The notes beneath the pieces are model-generated. The model did no database searches. It was not told the origin of the DNA and worked only from the letters and a program-made list of their open reading frames with translations. The position numbers and the translations under genes were made by a program. Of a stretch of DNA of 64,000 nucleotides, positions 1-10,590 are shown in pieces (positions within the stretch are counted from its first letter, which is position 1; each line of letters begins with the position of its first letter). The DNA comes from Deltaproteobacteria bacterium (GTDB lineage Bacteria; Desulfobacterota; Desulfobulbia; Desulfobulbales; Desulfocapsaceae), in the NCBI GenBank assembly GCA_002747825.1, contig PDQQ01000012.1, positions 1-64,000 on the forward strand, written 5' to 3'.

Positions 1-3000
1 ATGACTGAAAAGACAAGGGTGATAACCTTCAATATCCTTCTTGATGGAACGGGAAATAACCGGCGTAAGGATGCGCCCAAGGGGCAGGAGAGCAATGTGT
101 CCCGTATCGGTGAGCAGCTTAAGGCCGATTATAATTTCGATGTCTCGGAGGGCTTGTCGGGTAATTCTGATTTTGCCAGCAGTCTAGATAAGATGGAGGG
201 CGGTAAAGTCGGCAATAGAGACGCTCTAAGAGAATTTATCAAGAGCAATGACTCATCCTCACAAACGATCAACGCCTACTATGATGGAGTCGCCTCCTGG
301 GGTGAGAAGGATTCGCTGGGGATGCGCCTTGACGGGGCGACCGGCAGCGGCGCCGATAAGCGGGTTGAGTTTTTTGTGAATGCGTTGAAGGATATGCGGG
401 GAGCCAATCCCGATGCGGAAATCAGGTGTAATATTGTTGGCGGCAGTCGGGGCGCCGCCGAGGCCAAGGATCTGGTGAATAAACTTTCCAGTCAGGATCA
501 TTCGAATATTTCGGTAAATAAGATGGTCCTGCTTGATACGGTCTCCTCGATGGATATACCGCTTACCCCTGCCCACTCGGGCATGGAGATGGATTATAAC
601 CCCGCTCTTATTGCCGATCCTGCAAACGTGCAGGAGATCTTTTCCTTAACCGAAACCAGGGATTCTTTTGCCCTGACCATGTACCAGCAGGAAGGGGTGA
701 AGACGGTTTCTGTCCCGGGAGCCCATGCCCAGCAGGTGGGTGGGTATGCCAATGATCTTCTCGCCTATGTGCCTTTCTCGATCGCTTTAAACCATCTCGG
801 TCAAAAGACCGCAACGTCAGAGGCCGTCGAGCTCTCTCCACTGAGCCTTGAGCAGACAGTTCGTATCGCTTTCAGTCATATCATTCTGGAGAATCCCTAT
901 CTGACGCGGGCCTTTTTAATCGATTCCCGGATCAAGTTTGATGATTCCCTTGGCCCGGCAAATGGTCCGTTTGAAGGCGAAATACAGCAGGAACGGCCGT
1001 TTGACGCGGCCACAGATGCGAGACGAATCTTTGACGAGAGTCAGGTAAATGATGATTCCGAGGCCGTCAGTCTGCTCAAGGATCTCTTTTCTGGTCTTAC
1101 CGAGATGTTTTCTGGCGAACAGCCAGAGCGTCTGGCATGGACCAGGGAGCATTGGCCGCAGCACAGCGAGTTTATCGAAAATCTGGAAAGGCATCTACCT
1201 GAGGTCAGGGGGGCTTTGGAAATGCCTCCAAACAGTGCCTCGATTCCTCCAGCGATCTCTGGGATTCTGGAGGCCTTTAGAGATGCGGCCCGCTCTGTGG
1301 GTGAAGGGATTACAGACGACAACGAGTTCATTAAAATGCAGGAAGGCGGCCAGGCACTTGCCGATATTTTTTCTGCGATCAGAGAGCAGATTGCCGACTC
1401 TGAATCAGGTCTGACCGACGAAGAGAGAGACCTTCTTGACGAGATCTTTGCTGTCGGGTCGAAGAAATCTGAGCAGTTGGTTGAAGAGGCTGCAGCAGAA
1501 GACGAAGAGATTCGGAACCCCGAATTTGGTGAGATCTTTGTTGCGGGCAATGACGAGGCGATACTCGAGAGACAAAACGATGGCTATATCTCGTATATGC
1601 AAAGTCTGCATGACCTTTCTCAGGCAATAGCCGGGGATAACTCTTTTGAACAGGCGGGTGCGGTGGTCTCCTTTCTGCAGAGTCTTGAGAATCAGCTGGA
1701 CGGTCATGACAAGGGGAATCTGAAGAATATTCGTAACGGGCAAGGGGACAGCAATGAGGCGGGGGTGCTTGACGAGACTGATGAGGCGCTGCTCGGGATT
1801 GTCTCATCGGCCCTGTCGCTGGGTGAGGCGATCTCCAAAGACGAGAGTGAACTCGAGATTGCCAAATCGTCTCTGGAGCTGGTGCAGGCGATAGATAACT
1901 ATAGCAACAAACAGGCCCTTAACGACAATTTCCCTGAGACAAACAGCGACACTGCCGGCCTGACAAACCACCAGGCGGAAAATGTCGGTAAGCTGCTTGC
2001 CGGCATCAATCTGGCGATAGCGATAGAGGAAGGCGATGATATTGACACGGCGATTGCGGCTGTATCGCTGGTGGACAGTTTTTCCGACAGTTTTTCCAAT
2101 ACCAGTCTGCTGGGCGATATCACGACGGCCTTATCGTTTGTGCAAGATATCAGCTCGCTGGACGATGCCTTTGAGAGCGGCAACTTTGGAGAGATCGCCT
2201 ATTCGCTGACCAATACGGTGTACCACGGTATCGAGACCTATAACGCCGGGATGTCTCTTATGGGCGAGACCAGTGCGCTTGCCAATGTGAATATGGTCGG
2301 TGTTGGTGCGGTGATTGGTGTTGCGGTTGGTCTGGCGCAGATGCTTGATGGTGATGTCCAGGCCGGTGAAGAACAGATCGCGCTCTCTATTGCCTCGTAC
2401 GCCCTGAGTTGTATCCCTGTCTATGGCTGGATAGCTGCGGCGGCGCTGCAGGCGGCCAGTGCCCTTCGGGGCTGTGACGGCCGGATTATCGATAAGGAAA
2501 ATGTCGTCGATTTTATGGACGATATCGCCCCGGCGGGCGGAGCGCTTGCTGATGCGGCTTTTTTCGGGGTGGAGTCTGCCAGTGAGTTTGGCAACAATAT
2601 CTACGAAGCCGGCCGGCAAATCTCTCTGTGGAACAGTGACTTTTACGCAGATCAGGGTATCGAGTTACACGACGGGACCAAAAACTTTCTGAACTTTTTT
2701 CAGACGCATGGGGATGCCGGCAACCCGTTTCGCCTTGCCCATTACTCCGAGGATGTCGAGGATATGACCCTCTCCGACCTCTGGGACGGTCTGTATATAT
2801 CGCAGAGCCTGGCGTCAACCAACGAGTTTATCGGGCATTTCAGAGAGGCGATTGTCGATACTGTAGACAACCTCGACGAGCTGGCCGAAGGGGCGATCAA
2901 GGCGGCCGTATCTCCGCAGACCGGTATTGATTTTGTCAAGACCATCTTTGGGGCTGATGATCCGCCGGAAGGCCATGCCGATTTTTCAATAACAAACGGT

Positions 3001-6000
3001 GTGGTTACCTTTTCCGTTGGCGGTGATAGCGCAATGTCTGCAAAGACCACGAAGATGGCAGAGCATATCCAGGGGACGATGCAGAGCTATCTGGACGGTG
3101 GCGGTCGCATTGAGCTTGCCGGAGAAAAGATGCCCCGGCTCTCGGTGGAAGAAGGCTCTTCGCCGTGTATGGATTATGGGACGGAGGGTGGCGGTAACAT
3201 TCAGGTTGCGCTGGATCCGGCGAACCTCTCCGGCTGGGTTCAAGGTGTGCTTTCCGCACGTGAGCGGGGTGCCGATCTGTCGCTTGCCATCAATCAATCG
3301 CAGCTGGCCGGCGGCGGGGTTGATTTTGCGCGGGTGGATGCGATATTGGCCGGTCTTGGCTATGTGAAGAACGGAATCAACTACAGTTATGGTGAGCATA
3401 CAGAGCTTGCGGTGTCCACCACCGGTACCGGTATCTTTGCCGGTGGTGGCAGTACCGGTGCCCCTGAGGGCGGGGTTATCACGGCCCGTCAAGCGGATCT
3501 GAACGTTCTGCCGCTGCGTGCCGAGCAGCTGCCGCAGAGAACCCTTGGCCGATTGACCGGGAATATCGATGTGGGCAGCAATCTACTGGGTGCTGGTTCC
3601 AGTCTGTTTGCGGCGGCGTTAATGGCGATTGGCCTGACCGAGAATCAGGCCGAGGCCGCCGAGTCTACGAGCTTTGCGGCTGAAGTGCCAGAAGACGCAC
3701 TCCCGCTGGATGCCGTTCGTGCCGAGGCATATACACGCGGTGAATGGTCACCTCCTGCGGCAGACAGGGAAGGTGCGGTTGCAGATCAGGAGGAGGTCTT
3801 TCTTGATATGGGCAGCGACGCCCAGAGCCTTGCCGCTTTTGTCGATGGCCAGTGGGATGGTCTGCGTTTTTATGCCGCATCTACGCCTGGTTCTTCTGGG
3901 AATTCTGAGGAGACGCCTCAGGTTACTGATACCGCCTTTTTCAGAGAGCTTGATATCGGAGGTCCGCCTCCGGCGACGGTCAGTGTGCAGGAGGTCTTGC
4001 CGGGTGCAGATGGTGGAGATGCCCGTCTGGCTTTTTCTCCGGCCATTGATGGGCAGGGAGCGTTGCCTAAAGGGCTTTCGCCTGAACCGGCGGCACTTCC
4101 TGAGCTGCCGGCCGATGTTGCCCGCGGCACGGTTTTTCATATGCTCGAAGACGGCAGTCTCCGCTTTGTTGCAGACCAGCTTTTGGCGGAGCCCGGTACA
4201 GCAGCGCAGACCTCTGATGTCGGTGAGTTTGTTGGTTTTGGTAAAACCGATCATGGTCGTCTTTCTGTCGATGAGAATGGTGATTATCGATTTACCCCGG
4301 ATGCGGATTTTACCGGCTACGCCAGTTTCCGTTATTTTGTCAGGGATAAAGACGGCATCGAGCAGGAGCGTGAGGCCGGGGTCTATGTTGCGCCACAAAA
4401 CCAGGCCCCTGTTGTTGTCGATGATGAGGCGTTTTTACAGCAGGGGGAGGTCTTTTTTCTTGACCAGCTGCTGGCCAACGACTCGGATGCGGATGGCGAC
4501 AGTCTGCGTCTGCTGCGCTTTTCTGAACCGGGCCATGGCAGTTTTACAACGATTGATGGGCGTGCAGCCTACGTTGCCGAGCGGGATTTTTACGGGACGG
4601 TCGATTTCACCTATTGGGTGGAAGAGGAGCGTGCAGGCGCAGCCGTCTGGCCTGTTGCAGGGCATGCGGTGCTGCATTATGCCGAAGACGGCCAGTCGGC
4701 TGCGGCAGAGCGGCCGTTGTCGAATGTGGCAGTGGCGTCTCAGACGGAGGGGGAGGACTTTGTGTCTGCCCCGCAGACCGGTTCTTTTGCTGCCGATGCC
4801 GGGTCGTCTTTTCTCTCGCCTCTGGGCGGTGGTGAGCAGGAATTGCCGTTGGATATGGATGGCGGGCTGTCGAGCGGTGGCGCAGCTCCGGCAGCTCCAG
4901 CAGACCCTGTTGTCTATTCGCTTGATACCCTTGAGGATGCTTCTGTTACCATCGGCATTGAGGCCGTTTTGCAAGAGGGCTTTGTTGGAGCTGATGAGCC
5001 TCTTTTTTCTGCGGTTGGAGACGCCGCTCATGGTTCTGTGCGGGTGGACGGTGATAAAATCCTTTTTACTCCTGATGCCGACTATTTTGGCGATGATGCC
5101 GGTTTTGTGGTTGAGACGAGGACGTCATCGGGAGAAGTCGAGCGTGGCTGGGTTACGGTTGCGGTCGAGGGCGTTGCCGATGCTATGGAGGTTCTCGCCG
5201 ACCATCTCTATCTGTCGGAAGACCAGCCCCTTGTCTTTGATGCTCAGACGCTCTCTTCGCTGCTGAAAGAGGCTGATGAAACGGGGGTGACGCTGCAGTC
5301 TGTACGCACTGACTCCACACATGGAGAGCTTGTCGAAGAGGCTGGTGTTTTTCGTTTTATCCCTGAAAAAGACTGGTACGGGGATGTTCGCTTTGAGTAT
5401 CAGGCGGTTGCCGGAGATGGCGAAGAGATCACCGGCCAGCTGTATGCCAGCTTTTTCCCTGAAAATGACAGTCCAGAGGCCGATATATATCGGTACAGCG
5501 ATGGTCTTGAAGATCAGGAAGTGCTGATTGCTGTAGAGGATCTGATGGCCGGGGCGCGTGATACGGAAGACGCCGACGGCCTGCGTTTTGCCGGTATTCA
5601 AAGTGTCGTCAATGGTAATGCCTGGGTCGATGAGGATGATGTTATCCATCTGCAGCCGCATGCCGACTTTTATGGAACGGCGGCCCTGAGCTACAGGATT
5701 GTTGACAGCGAGGGCGGTGTTGGTCTTGGCTATGGGATGTTTGATTTTGCGGAGATAAACGATGCGCCTGTTGCCAGTGACAACCGTCTGATTGCCTGGA
5801 GCAATAACAGCTATGAGAACATCTATGACAGCAGGGTATTGCTGGCCAACGATGTTGATGTTGACGGTGATTCTCTGCGTATTGTCTCTGTAGGGCAGGG
5901 CCAGTACGGCAGCGTTTCTCTTGACGCGCAGGGAATGCTCCACTACTCGAGCTTTAATGGAGAACGTGTTGGCAGCGATTCGTTTACCTATCGGATAGCC

Positions 6001-8193
6001 GATGGACGTGGAGGAGAGAGTGAGGCGGTGGTACATGTTGATGTGCGGCTTAACAGTTCTCCTGTGCTGTCGTCGGAGATCTTGCAGGGCCGTGAGGATG
6101 GTGTCTTGCTGCTTGAGCAGAACACTCTGTTGGCCAATGACCGGGATCCGGACGGAGATCTACTGCAGATTACCGAGGTTGGCAACGGTCAGCACTGTCA
6201 GGTGAGCCTTCTGGACGACGGCTCCATACAGATTGTTCCAGAGTATAACTATAACAATCTCTATGTCGAAACATATGGAGATGTGCGTTTCGAGTATGTT
6301 GTCAGTGATGGTGTCAGTCAGGCGGTGCGTTCTGTTGCCCTTGTTGATCTTGAAGCGGTGAATGACGCACCGATTGTTCAGGATGTTGTTCTCAGCGGGG
6401 CCGTCGAGGACAATAGCTATGATTTCAGCCTTGAGCAGCTGCTGGCGGGCAGCTTCGATGTTGAGGCGGCATCTGCCGTTGAGACCGACCATATCGTGTT
6501 TAATGGCATTGTTGGAGCAGAGCACGGTTCTGTGCGCGCGCTTGGCGGCGATATGTATCGTTATACTCCGGCGGATGACTTTTACGGGATGGAGAGTATC
6601 TTCTATCTGGTGAGCGATGACTATGGGGCCCAGACGCTTGGCCAGACGCTGGTCGCGGTTGCCGGAGTCAATGACAGGCCAGTGGTTCAGTACGATCGTA
6701 ACAACAGTTACGTTGAGGATTCGATCTGGAACAGGTTGTCTATCGGCCAACTGCTGAGCAACGATTTTGATGCCGATGGCGACCGTCTTTCTGCCGAGAA
6801 TTTTCATATAACCAAAGGGAGAGGCGACATTACGGTGCATGACGGAACGCTTTTGGTACGTCCGGCCTTTCGGCAGAGCAGCCTGGAAATCAGCTACGAC
6901 GTTGTCGATGGCCAGGGGGGCAGCACACCAAGCAAGCTGTTTATCAACAATATCCATGAACATAATTTTGCCCCTACCTTTAGCGGTCTCTATGGCATCG
7001 ATTGGAAAGACAACGGGGAGGATACGGTCTGGTTCACCTTCCATGCCGAAGATAAAAATGGAGGCAACAGCTGGGGCGGTTCTGAAAATTATGGCGAGAT
7101 CGTCAGTATTGCACCTTCACATTCTACAGGCGGAAATATTTCTCATTACGGAGGCCCTGATCCCTTTACCTATGTTCTCAGACATGCGACCCACACTACT
7201 TTCACGCTTACGGTGATGGATGTACATGGGGCCACAAGCAGCATCTGGGTCAGCATTGATGGTATCGTTGGTAGACACGGTCGTAGTGACGGCATATTTA
7301 TGTACAGCCCGGTGGTTATTGATCTGGATGATGACGGTATCGAGCTTGTGGATATCTCTGCGGGAGTGCGTTTTGACTGGAACAGTGACGGACAAAGAGA
7401 GCTGAGCGGCTGGACAAGCGGTGACGATGCCTTTCTGGTCTATGACTATAACGGCGATGGTCTGGTCACTATGGCGGATGAGCTTTCCTTTCTCAACTAT
7501 AAGGAAGGTGCGACAACCGATCTTGAAGGGCTGCAAGGCTTTGACAGCAGCGGTGACGGCCTTTTTTCTGCGGAGGATGAAGCCTGGAATGATTTTGCCC
7601 TGTGGCAGGACAAGAACAGCAATGGTATAACCGATGAGGGTGAGCTTGTCTCCATTGAAGAATCTGATCTGCTTTCCATTAATCTGCAAAGTGATGGCGA
7701 GCGGGGAGAGGTGGCAGAAAATATACTTTTCGGGACGACAACAGCGACGACCAAAGACGGAGAAAGCCTTAAGGTGGGGGATGTGGCGCTTGCCGGAGAG
7801 GATCTTGAGCTGCAAGAGGTCTCGGACGGGGATCTCGAAGATAGCACTGGATTGACAGACTTAGAGGATGAAGATTTGGCAGAATCTGAGGCCGATGACT
7901 CTTTTGCGGATCCGGATGATTCGGCTCTCGGTATTGACGTCGACGTTGTGGGTGTTGATTCTACGGACGATGGTTCGGGATCATCTTCGGATGATCTTGT
8001 TCTGCCCTTTGATGATAGCAGCCTCAACAATCAGGTGGACCAGCTTGTTTCTGATATGGCGGCCAGTACAGCCGGAGAGACGTCTCTTTCCGGTGCAGAA
8101 TCTTTAGAATCCGTCGGGCTCGTCGATGTCGGTGATACCAGCCATGAAGACAGCAATGGGATTACCACAGATGAAATCCTTGCCGTGGCATAG
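1..8193 (+). CDS. Giant type I-secreted protein: N-terminal DUF2235/Tle1-like alpha/beta hydrolase motif, hydrophobic segment, about 9 cadherin/VCBS-like repeats, C-terminal Ca-binding-like DxDxDG region
   Basis: 2730-aa ORF; ITFNILLDGTGNN near the N-terminus and GGSRG nucleophile-elbow-like motif (nt 439-453); repeated NDAPV...LLANDxDxDGDSL...YTPxxDFYG...F.Y.V.D.xGG units; C-terminal VVIDLDDDGIELVD...FDWNSDGQRELSGW...NGDG; followed directly by HlyB/HlyD/HlyC/TolC-like genes. The start lies at the window edge, so an upstream start cannot be excluded. Confidence 0.85.
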   Translation: MTEKTRVITFNILLDGTGNNRRKDAPKGQESNVSRIGEQLKADYNFDVSEGLSGNSDFASSLDKMEGGKVGNRDALREFIKSNDSSSQTINAYYDGVASWGEKDSLGMRLDGATGSGADKRVEFFVNALKDMRGANPDAEIRCNIVGGSRGAAEAKDLVNKLSSQDHSNISVNKMVLLDTVSSMDIPLTPAHSGMEMDYNPALIADPANVQEIFSLTETRDSFALTMYQQEGVKTVSVPGAHAQQVGGYANDLLAYVPFSIALNHLGQKTATSEAVELSPLSLEQTVRIAFSHIILENPYLTRAFLIDSRIKFDDSLGPANGPFEGEIQQERPFDAATDARRIFDESQVNDDSEAVSLLKDLFSGLTEMFSGEQPERLAWTREHWPQHSEFIENLERHLPEVRGALEMPPNSASIPPAISGILEAFRDAARSVGEGITDDNEFIKMQEGGQALADIFSAIREQIADSESGLTDEERDLLDEIFAVGSKKSEQLVEEAAAEDEEIRNPEFGEIFVAGNDEAILERQNDGYISYMQSLHDLSQAIAGDNSFEQAGAVVSFLQSLENQLDGHDKGNLKNIRNGQGDSNEAGVLDETDEALLGIVSSALSLGEAISKDESELEIAKSSLELVQAIDNYSNKQALNDNFPETNSDTAGLTNHQAENVGKLLAGINLAIAIEEGDDIDTAIAAVSLVDSFSDSFSNTSLLGDITTALSFVQDISSLDDAFESGNFGEIAYSLTNTVYHGIETYNAGMSLMGETSALANVNMVGVGAVIGVAVGLAQMLDGDVQAGEEQIALSIASYALSCIPVYGWIAAAALQAASALRGCDGRIIDKENVVDFMDDIAPAGGALADAAFFGVESASEFGNNIYEAGRQISLWNSDFYADQGIELHDGTKNFLNFFQTHGDAGNPFRLAHYSEDVEDMTLSDLWDGLYISQSLASTNEFIGHFREAIVDTVDNLDELAEGAIKAAVSPQTGIDFVKTIFGADDPPEGHADFSITNGVVTFSVGGDSAMSAKTTKMAEHIQGTMQSYLDGGGRIELAGEKMPRLSVEEGSSPCMDYGTEGGGNIQVALDPANLSGWVQGVLSARERGADLSLAINQSQLAGGGVDFARVDAILAGLGYVKNGINYSYGEHTELAVSTTGTGIFAGGGSTGAPEGGVITARQADLNVLPLRAEQLPQRTLGRLTGNIDVGSNLLGAGSSLFAAALMAIGLTENQAEAAESTSFAAEVPEDALPLDAVRAEAYTRGEWSPPAADREGAVADQEEVFLDMGSDAQSLAAFVDGQWDGLRFYAASTPGSSGNSEETPQVTDTAFFRELDIGGPPPATVSVQEVLPGADGGDARLAFSPAIDGQGALPKGLSPEPAALPELPADVARGTVFHMLEDGSLRFVADQLLAEPGTAAQTSDVGEFVGFGKTDHGRLSVDENGDYRFTPDADFTGYASFRYFVRDKDGIEQEREAGVYVAPQNQAPVVVDDEAFLQQGEVFFLDQLLANDSDADGDSLRLLRFSEPGHGSFTTIDGRAAYVAERDFYGTVDFTYWVEEERAGAAVWPVAGHAVLHYAEDGQSAAAERPLSNVAVASQTEGEDFVSAPQTGSFAADAGSSFLSPLGGGEQELPLDMDGGLSSGGAAPAAPADPVVYSLDTLEDASVTIGIEAVLQEGFVGADEPLFSAVGDAAHGSVRVDGDKILFTPDADYFGDDAGFVVETRTSSGEVERGWVTVAVEGVADAMEVLADHLYLSEDQPLVFDAQTLSSLLKEADETGVTLQSVRTDSTHGELVEEAGVFRFIPEKDWYGDVRFEYQAVAGDGEEITGQLYASFFPENDSPEADIYRYSDGLEDQEVLIAVEDLMAGARDTEDADGLRFAGIQSVVNGNAWVDEDDVIHLQPHADFYGTAALSYRIVDSEGGVGLGYGMFDFAEINDAPVASDNRLIAWSNNSYENIYDSRVLLANDVDVDGDSLRIVSVGQGQYGSVSLDAQGMLHYSSFNGERVGSDSFTYRIADGRGGESEAVVHVDVRLNSSPVLSSEILQGREDGVLLLEQNTLLANDRDPDGDLLQITEVGNGQHCQVSLLDDGSIQIVPEYNYNNLYVETYGDVRFEYVVSDGVSQAVRSVALVDLEAVNDAPIVQDVVLSGAVEDNSYDFSLEQLLAGSFDVEAASAVETDHIVFNGIVGAEHGSVRALGGDMYRYTPADDFYGMESIFYLVSDDYGAQTLGQTLVAVAGVNDRPVVQYDRNNSYVEDSIWNRLSIGQLLSNDFDADGDRLSAENFHITKGRGDITVHDGTLLVRPAFRQSSLEISYDVVDGQGGSTPSKLFINNIHEHNFAPTFSGLYGIDWKDNGEDTVWFTFHAEDKNGGNSWGGSENYGEIVSIAPSHSTGGNISHYGGPDPFTYVLRHATHTTFTLTVMDVHGATSSIWVSIDGIVGRHGRSDGIFMYSPVVIDLDDDGIELVDISAGVRFDWNSDGQRELSGWTSGDDAFLVYDYNGDGLVTMADELSFLNYKEGATTDLEGLQGFDSSGDGLFSAEDEAWNDFALWQDKNSNGITDEGELVSIEESDLLSINLQSDGERGEVAENILFGTTTATTKDGESLKVGDVALAGEDLELQEVSDGDLEDSTGLTDLEDEDLAESEADDSFADPDDSALGIDVDVVGVDSTDDGSGSSSDDLVLPFDDSSLNNQVDQLVSDMAASTAGETSLSGAESLESVGLVDVGDTSHEDSNGITTDEILAVA
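4110..6930 (+). repeat. About nine tandem cadherin-like/VCBS-like protein repeats within the giant ORF
   Basis: Recurring N[DQS]xPV start, LLANDxDxDGDxL core and DFYGxxxFxYxVxD end in the translation. Confidence 0.75.
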
Positions 8194-8411
8194 GGCTGTT
8201 GTAAAACCTTTCTGATAACGATCCTGAGCCGGGGTATCCTCGGATGGTTGCGATCGTTTGGTCGTTCTTGTCCCGTTCAAGGTCGAGAACAAAAGGCCTG
8301 TCTGGACAAGAAGTTCCTGCAATCAATGTCGTATCCCTTATAGCGGTTGTCGGTCCATAGAAATTGGGCCAGGCAGCATTGTGTAGACGACGTCTTACTC
8401 GAAGATTTTTT

Positions 8412-10547
8412 ATGACAAAAAATAGTTCTGTCTCTTTTTCCAGTGCGCTTTTCTGTGCCGCGATCATAACAAGACTGAAAGGTGCTCCCGTTGAGCTGAC
8501 GCATCTTCGTCACCATTTTCCACCAGCCGGGGCCAAAGGTAATCTTTCTCCGCAGGAACTGGCGAGGGTTTTAAAAGAGCTGGGTTTGAGTACCGCGTTC
8601 TCCCGCAAAAAGCCACAGGCCCTTCATTCTGTGTTATTCCCGGTTATCGGTGTGCTGCAGAGCGGTGAATATCTGGTCATTGCCAAGTATGACAGAGAAA
8701 AGGAGCAGTTTCTGGTACACCGGATGGACCAGCAGCGTGCGACCTGGATATCTGCAGATGCCCTGGAAAAAGAACGCAGGCAAGAGCTTCTTCTCCCCAA
8801 AAAGAGCGAAGTCTCTGAAGATACCGCCTTTGGTTTTATGTGGTTTTTCCGCTCTGCCCTGAAATATAGACGTGTTATCAGAGACAGTATTTTCGCCTCG
8901 CTTTTTGTTCAGCTCTTTTCCCTGGTCTCTCCTCTGGTTTTTATGATTGTTATTGACAAGGTCTTGAACAACAAAAGTCTGTCAACCCTCGATGTGTTGA
9001 TCTTTGCCCTTGTCGTTATTTCTCTCTTTGAAATTCTCCTCAACGCCTTGCGCACCTATCTGCTTTCTCATACGGCGAGCAGAATAGATCTGATGCTGGG
9101 GATTCGACTGTTTAAACATCTTGTCAGCCTGCCGCTATCCTATTTTGAGAACAGGCAGGTTGGCGATACCCTTGCCCGGATGAAGGAACTTGAGACCGTT
9201 CGTCATTTTATCACCGGCTCCGGTGTCATGCTGTTTATCGATCTCTTTTTTCTGGTCGTTTTTCTTGTTGTCATGTGGCTGTTCAGCCGTTTTTTGACCA
9301 TGATTGTACTGTGTTTTCTTCCTGTTATCTTTGCCTGCTCTTTTTTCCTCACACCTCTTTTGCGCAATAAACTCGAAGAAAAATATTCGACCAGTGCGGC
9401 CAACCAGTCTTTTCTGGTCGAGACGCTTGCCGGCATAGAGACGGTAAAAAGTTCTGCGGCCGAGCCGGGGATACGCCAGCAATGGGAAGAACGTCTCTGT
9501 TCGAACGTAAAGCATGGTTTTAAAAGCGGCTACTGGGCAAATATATTGAGCCAGAGCGTCACTGCCATAGGTAAGTTCTTGTCTGTGTTGCTGCTGTTTT
9601 TTGGCGCAAAGGAGGTGCTTGCCGGAAATCTTACCATTGGTCAGCTTATTGCCTTCAATATGCTTTCCGCCCGTGTTGTTGCGCCAATTGTCCGGCTGTC
9701 TCAGATCTGGAAGGAGTTTCAGCAGACAAAGATCTCTGTCGCCAGGATTGCCGATATTTTTAATTGCCTGCCGGAACAGGGGTTCAGGCCAGGCAGGGTT
9801 GGTCTTCCGGAAATTCGTGGGGAGGTGGTCTTTGACCATGTGCATTTTCGCTACGCTCCCGAAGGCCCCCTCGTTCTCGATGATATCTCCTTTTCCATCA
9901 AACCGGGAGAGATTGTTGGCGTTGTCGGCAGTACCGGTTCTGGAAAAACGACCCTTGCCAAGCTGATTCAACGCCTCTATTCTCCGGAAAAAGGTCGTGT
10001 ACTCGTTGATGGCGTTGATCTGGCACAGGCCGATGCCTCGTGGTTGAGGCGTCAGCTTGGTGTTGTTACCCAGGATAGCGTGCTTTTTAACACCTCGATC
10101 CGTGACAATATTACGTTGAATAACCGACAGCTTGAGATTGAAAAGGTGATGGAGGCCGCACAGCTTTCCGGCGCCCACTCCTTTATTATGGATCTTCCGG
10201 AAGGATACGATACCCCTGTTGGAGAGCGGGGGTTACGGCTGTCGACAGGGCAACGTCAGCGGCTTGCCATTGCCAGAGCCCTTGCTGCAGACCCGGCGAT
10301 GTTGATTTTTGATGAAGCAACCAGTGCTCTTGATTACGATTCAGAACTCTTTGTCCAGAAAAATATGAAAGAGATCTGCCGAGGACGGACTACCTTTATC
10401 GTTGCCCACCGGCTCTCGACGGTGCGTGATGCCGACAGGATTTTGACGCTGGAGAACGGAAAACTTGTCGAGAATGGCAGTCCCGCTCAACTCATAGAAG
10501 AAAATGGGCGTTTTGCGCAGTTACAAAAAATACATAAAGAGATATAG
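8412..10547 (+). CDS. Type I secretion ABC transporter/permease, HlyB/RtxB-like with C39-like N-terminal domain
   Basis: Walker A GSTGSGKTT, signature LSTGQRQRLAIARAL, Walker B MLIFDEATSALD; six-TM exporter domain; ATG at 8412 is the likely start inside the 8364 ORF. Confidence 0.93.
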   Translation: MTKNSSVSFSSALFCAAIITRLKGAPVELTHLRHHFPPAGAKGNLSPQELARVLKELGLSTAFSRKKPQALHSVLFPVIGVLQSGEYLVIAKYDREKEQFLVHRMDQQRATWISADALEKERRQELLLPKKSEVSEDTAFGFMWFFRSALKYRRVIRDSIFASLFVQLFSLVSPLVFMIVIDKVLNNKSLSTLDVLIFALVVISLFEILLNALRTYLLSHTASRIDLMLGIRLFKHLVSLPLSYFENRQVGDTLARMKELETVRHFITGSGVMLFIDLFFLVVFLVVMWLFSRFLTMIVLCFLPVIFACSFFLTPLLRNKLEEKYSTSAANQSFLVETLAGIETVKSSAAEPGIRQQWEERLCSNVKHGFKSGYWANILSQSVTAIGKFLSVLLLFFGAKEVLAGNLTIGQLIAFNMLSARVVAPIVRLSQIWKEFQQTKISVARIADIFNCLPEQGFRPGRVGLPEIRGEVVFDHVHFRYAPEGPLVLDDISFSIKPGEIVGVVGSTGSGKTTLAKLIQRLYSPEKGRVLVDGVDLAQADASWLRRQLGVVTQDSVLFNTSIRDNITLNNRQLEIEKVMEAAQLSGAHSFIMDLPEGYDTPVGERGLRLSTGQRQRLAIARALAADPAMLIFDEATSALDYDSELFVQKNMKEICRGRTTFIVAHRLSTVRDADRILTLENGKLVENGSPAQLIEENGRFAQLQKIHKEI

Positions 10548-10590
10548 GCAGTCCGGTAACAGATCTTTTTTACTGAGAGACAAAAACGAT

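Noticed and set aside
3674-5266. 530-aa plus-strand ORF overlapping the giant gene
   Set aside because: Out-of-frame shadow ORF; Arg/Leu-rich translation with no family motif, while the main frame shows coherent cadherin-like repeats.
5125-6036. 303-aa minus-strand ORF inside the giant gene
   Set aside because: Antisense shadow of the cadherin-like repeat region.
9135-10178. 347-aa minus-strand ORF
   Set aside because: Antisense to the HlyB-like ABC transporter; no coherent domain.
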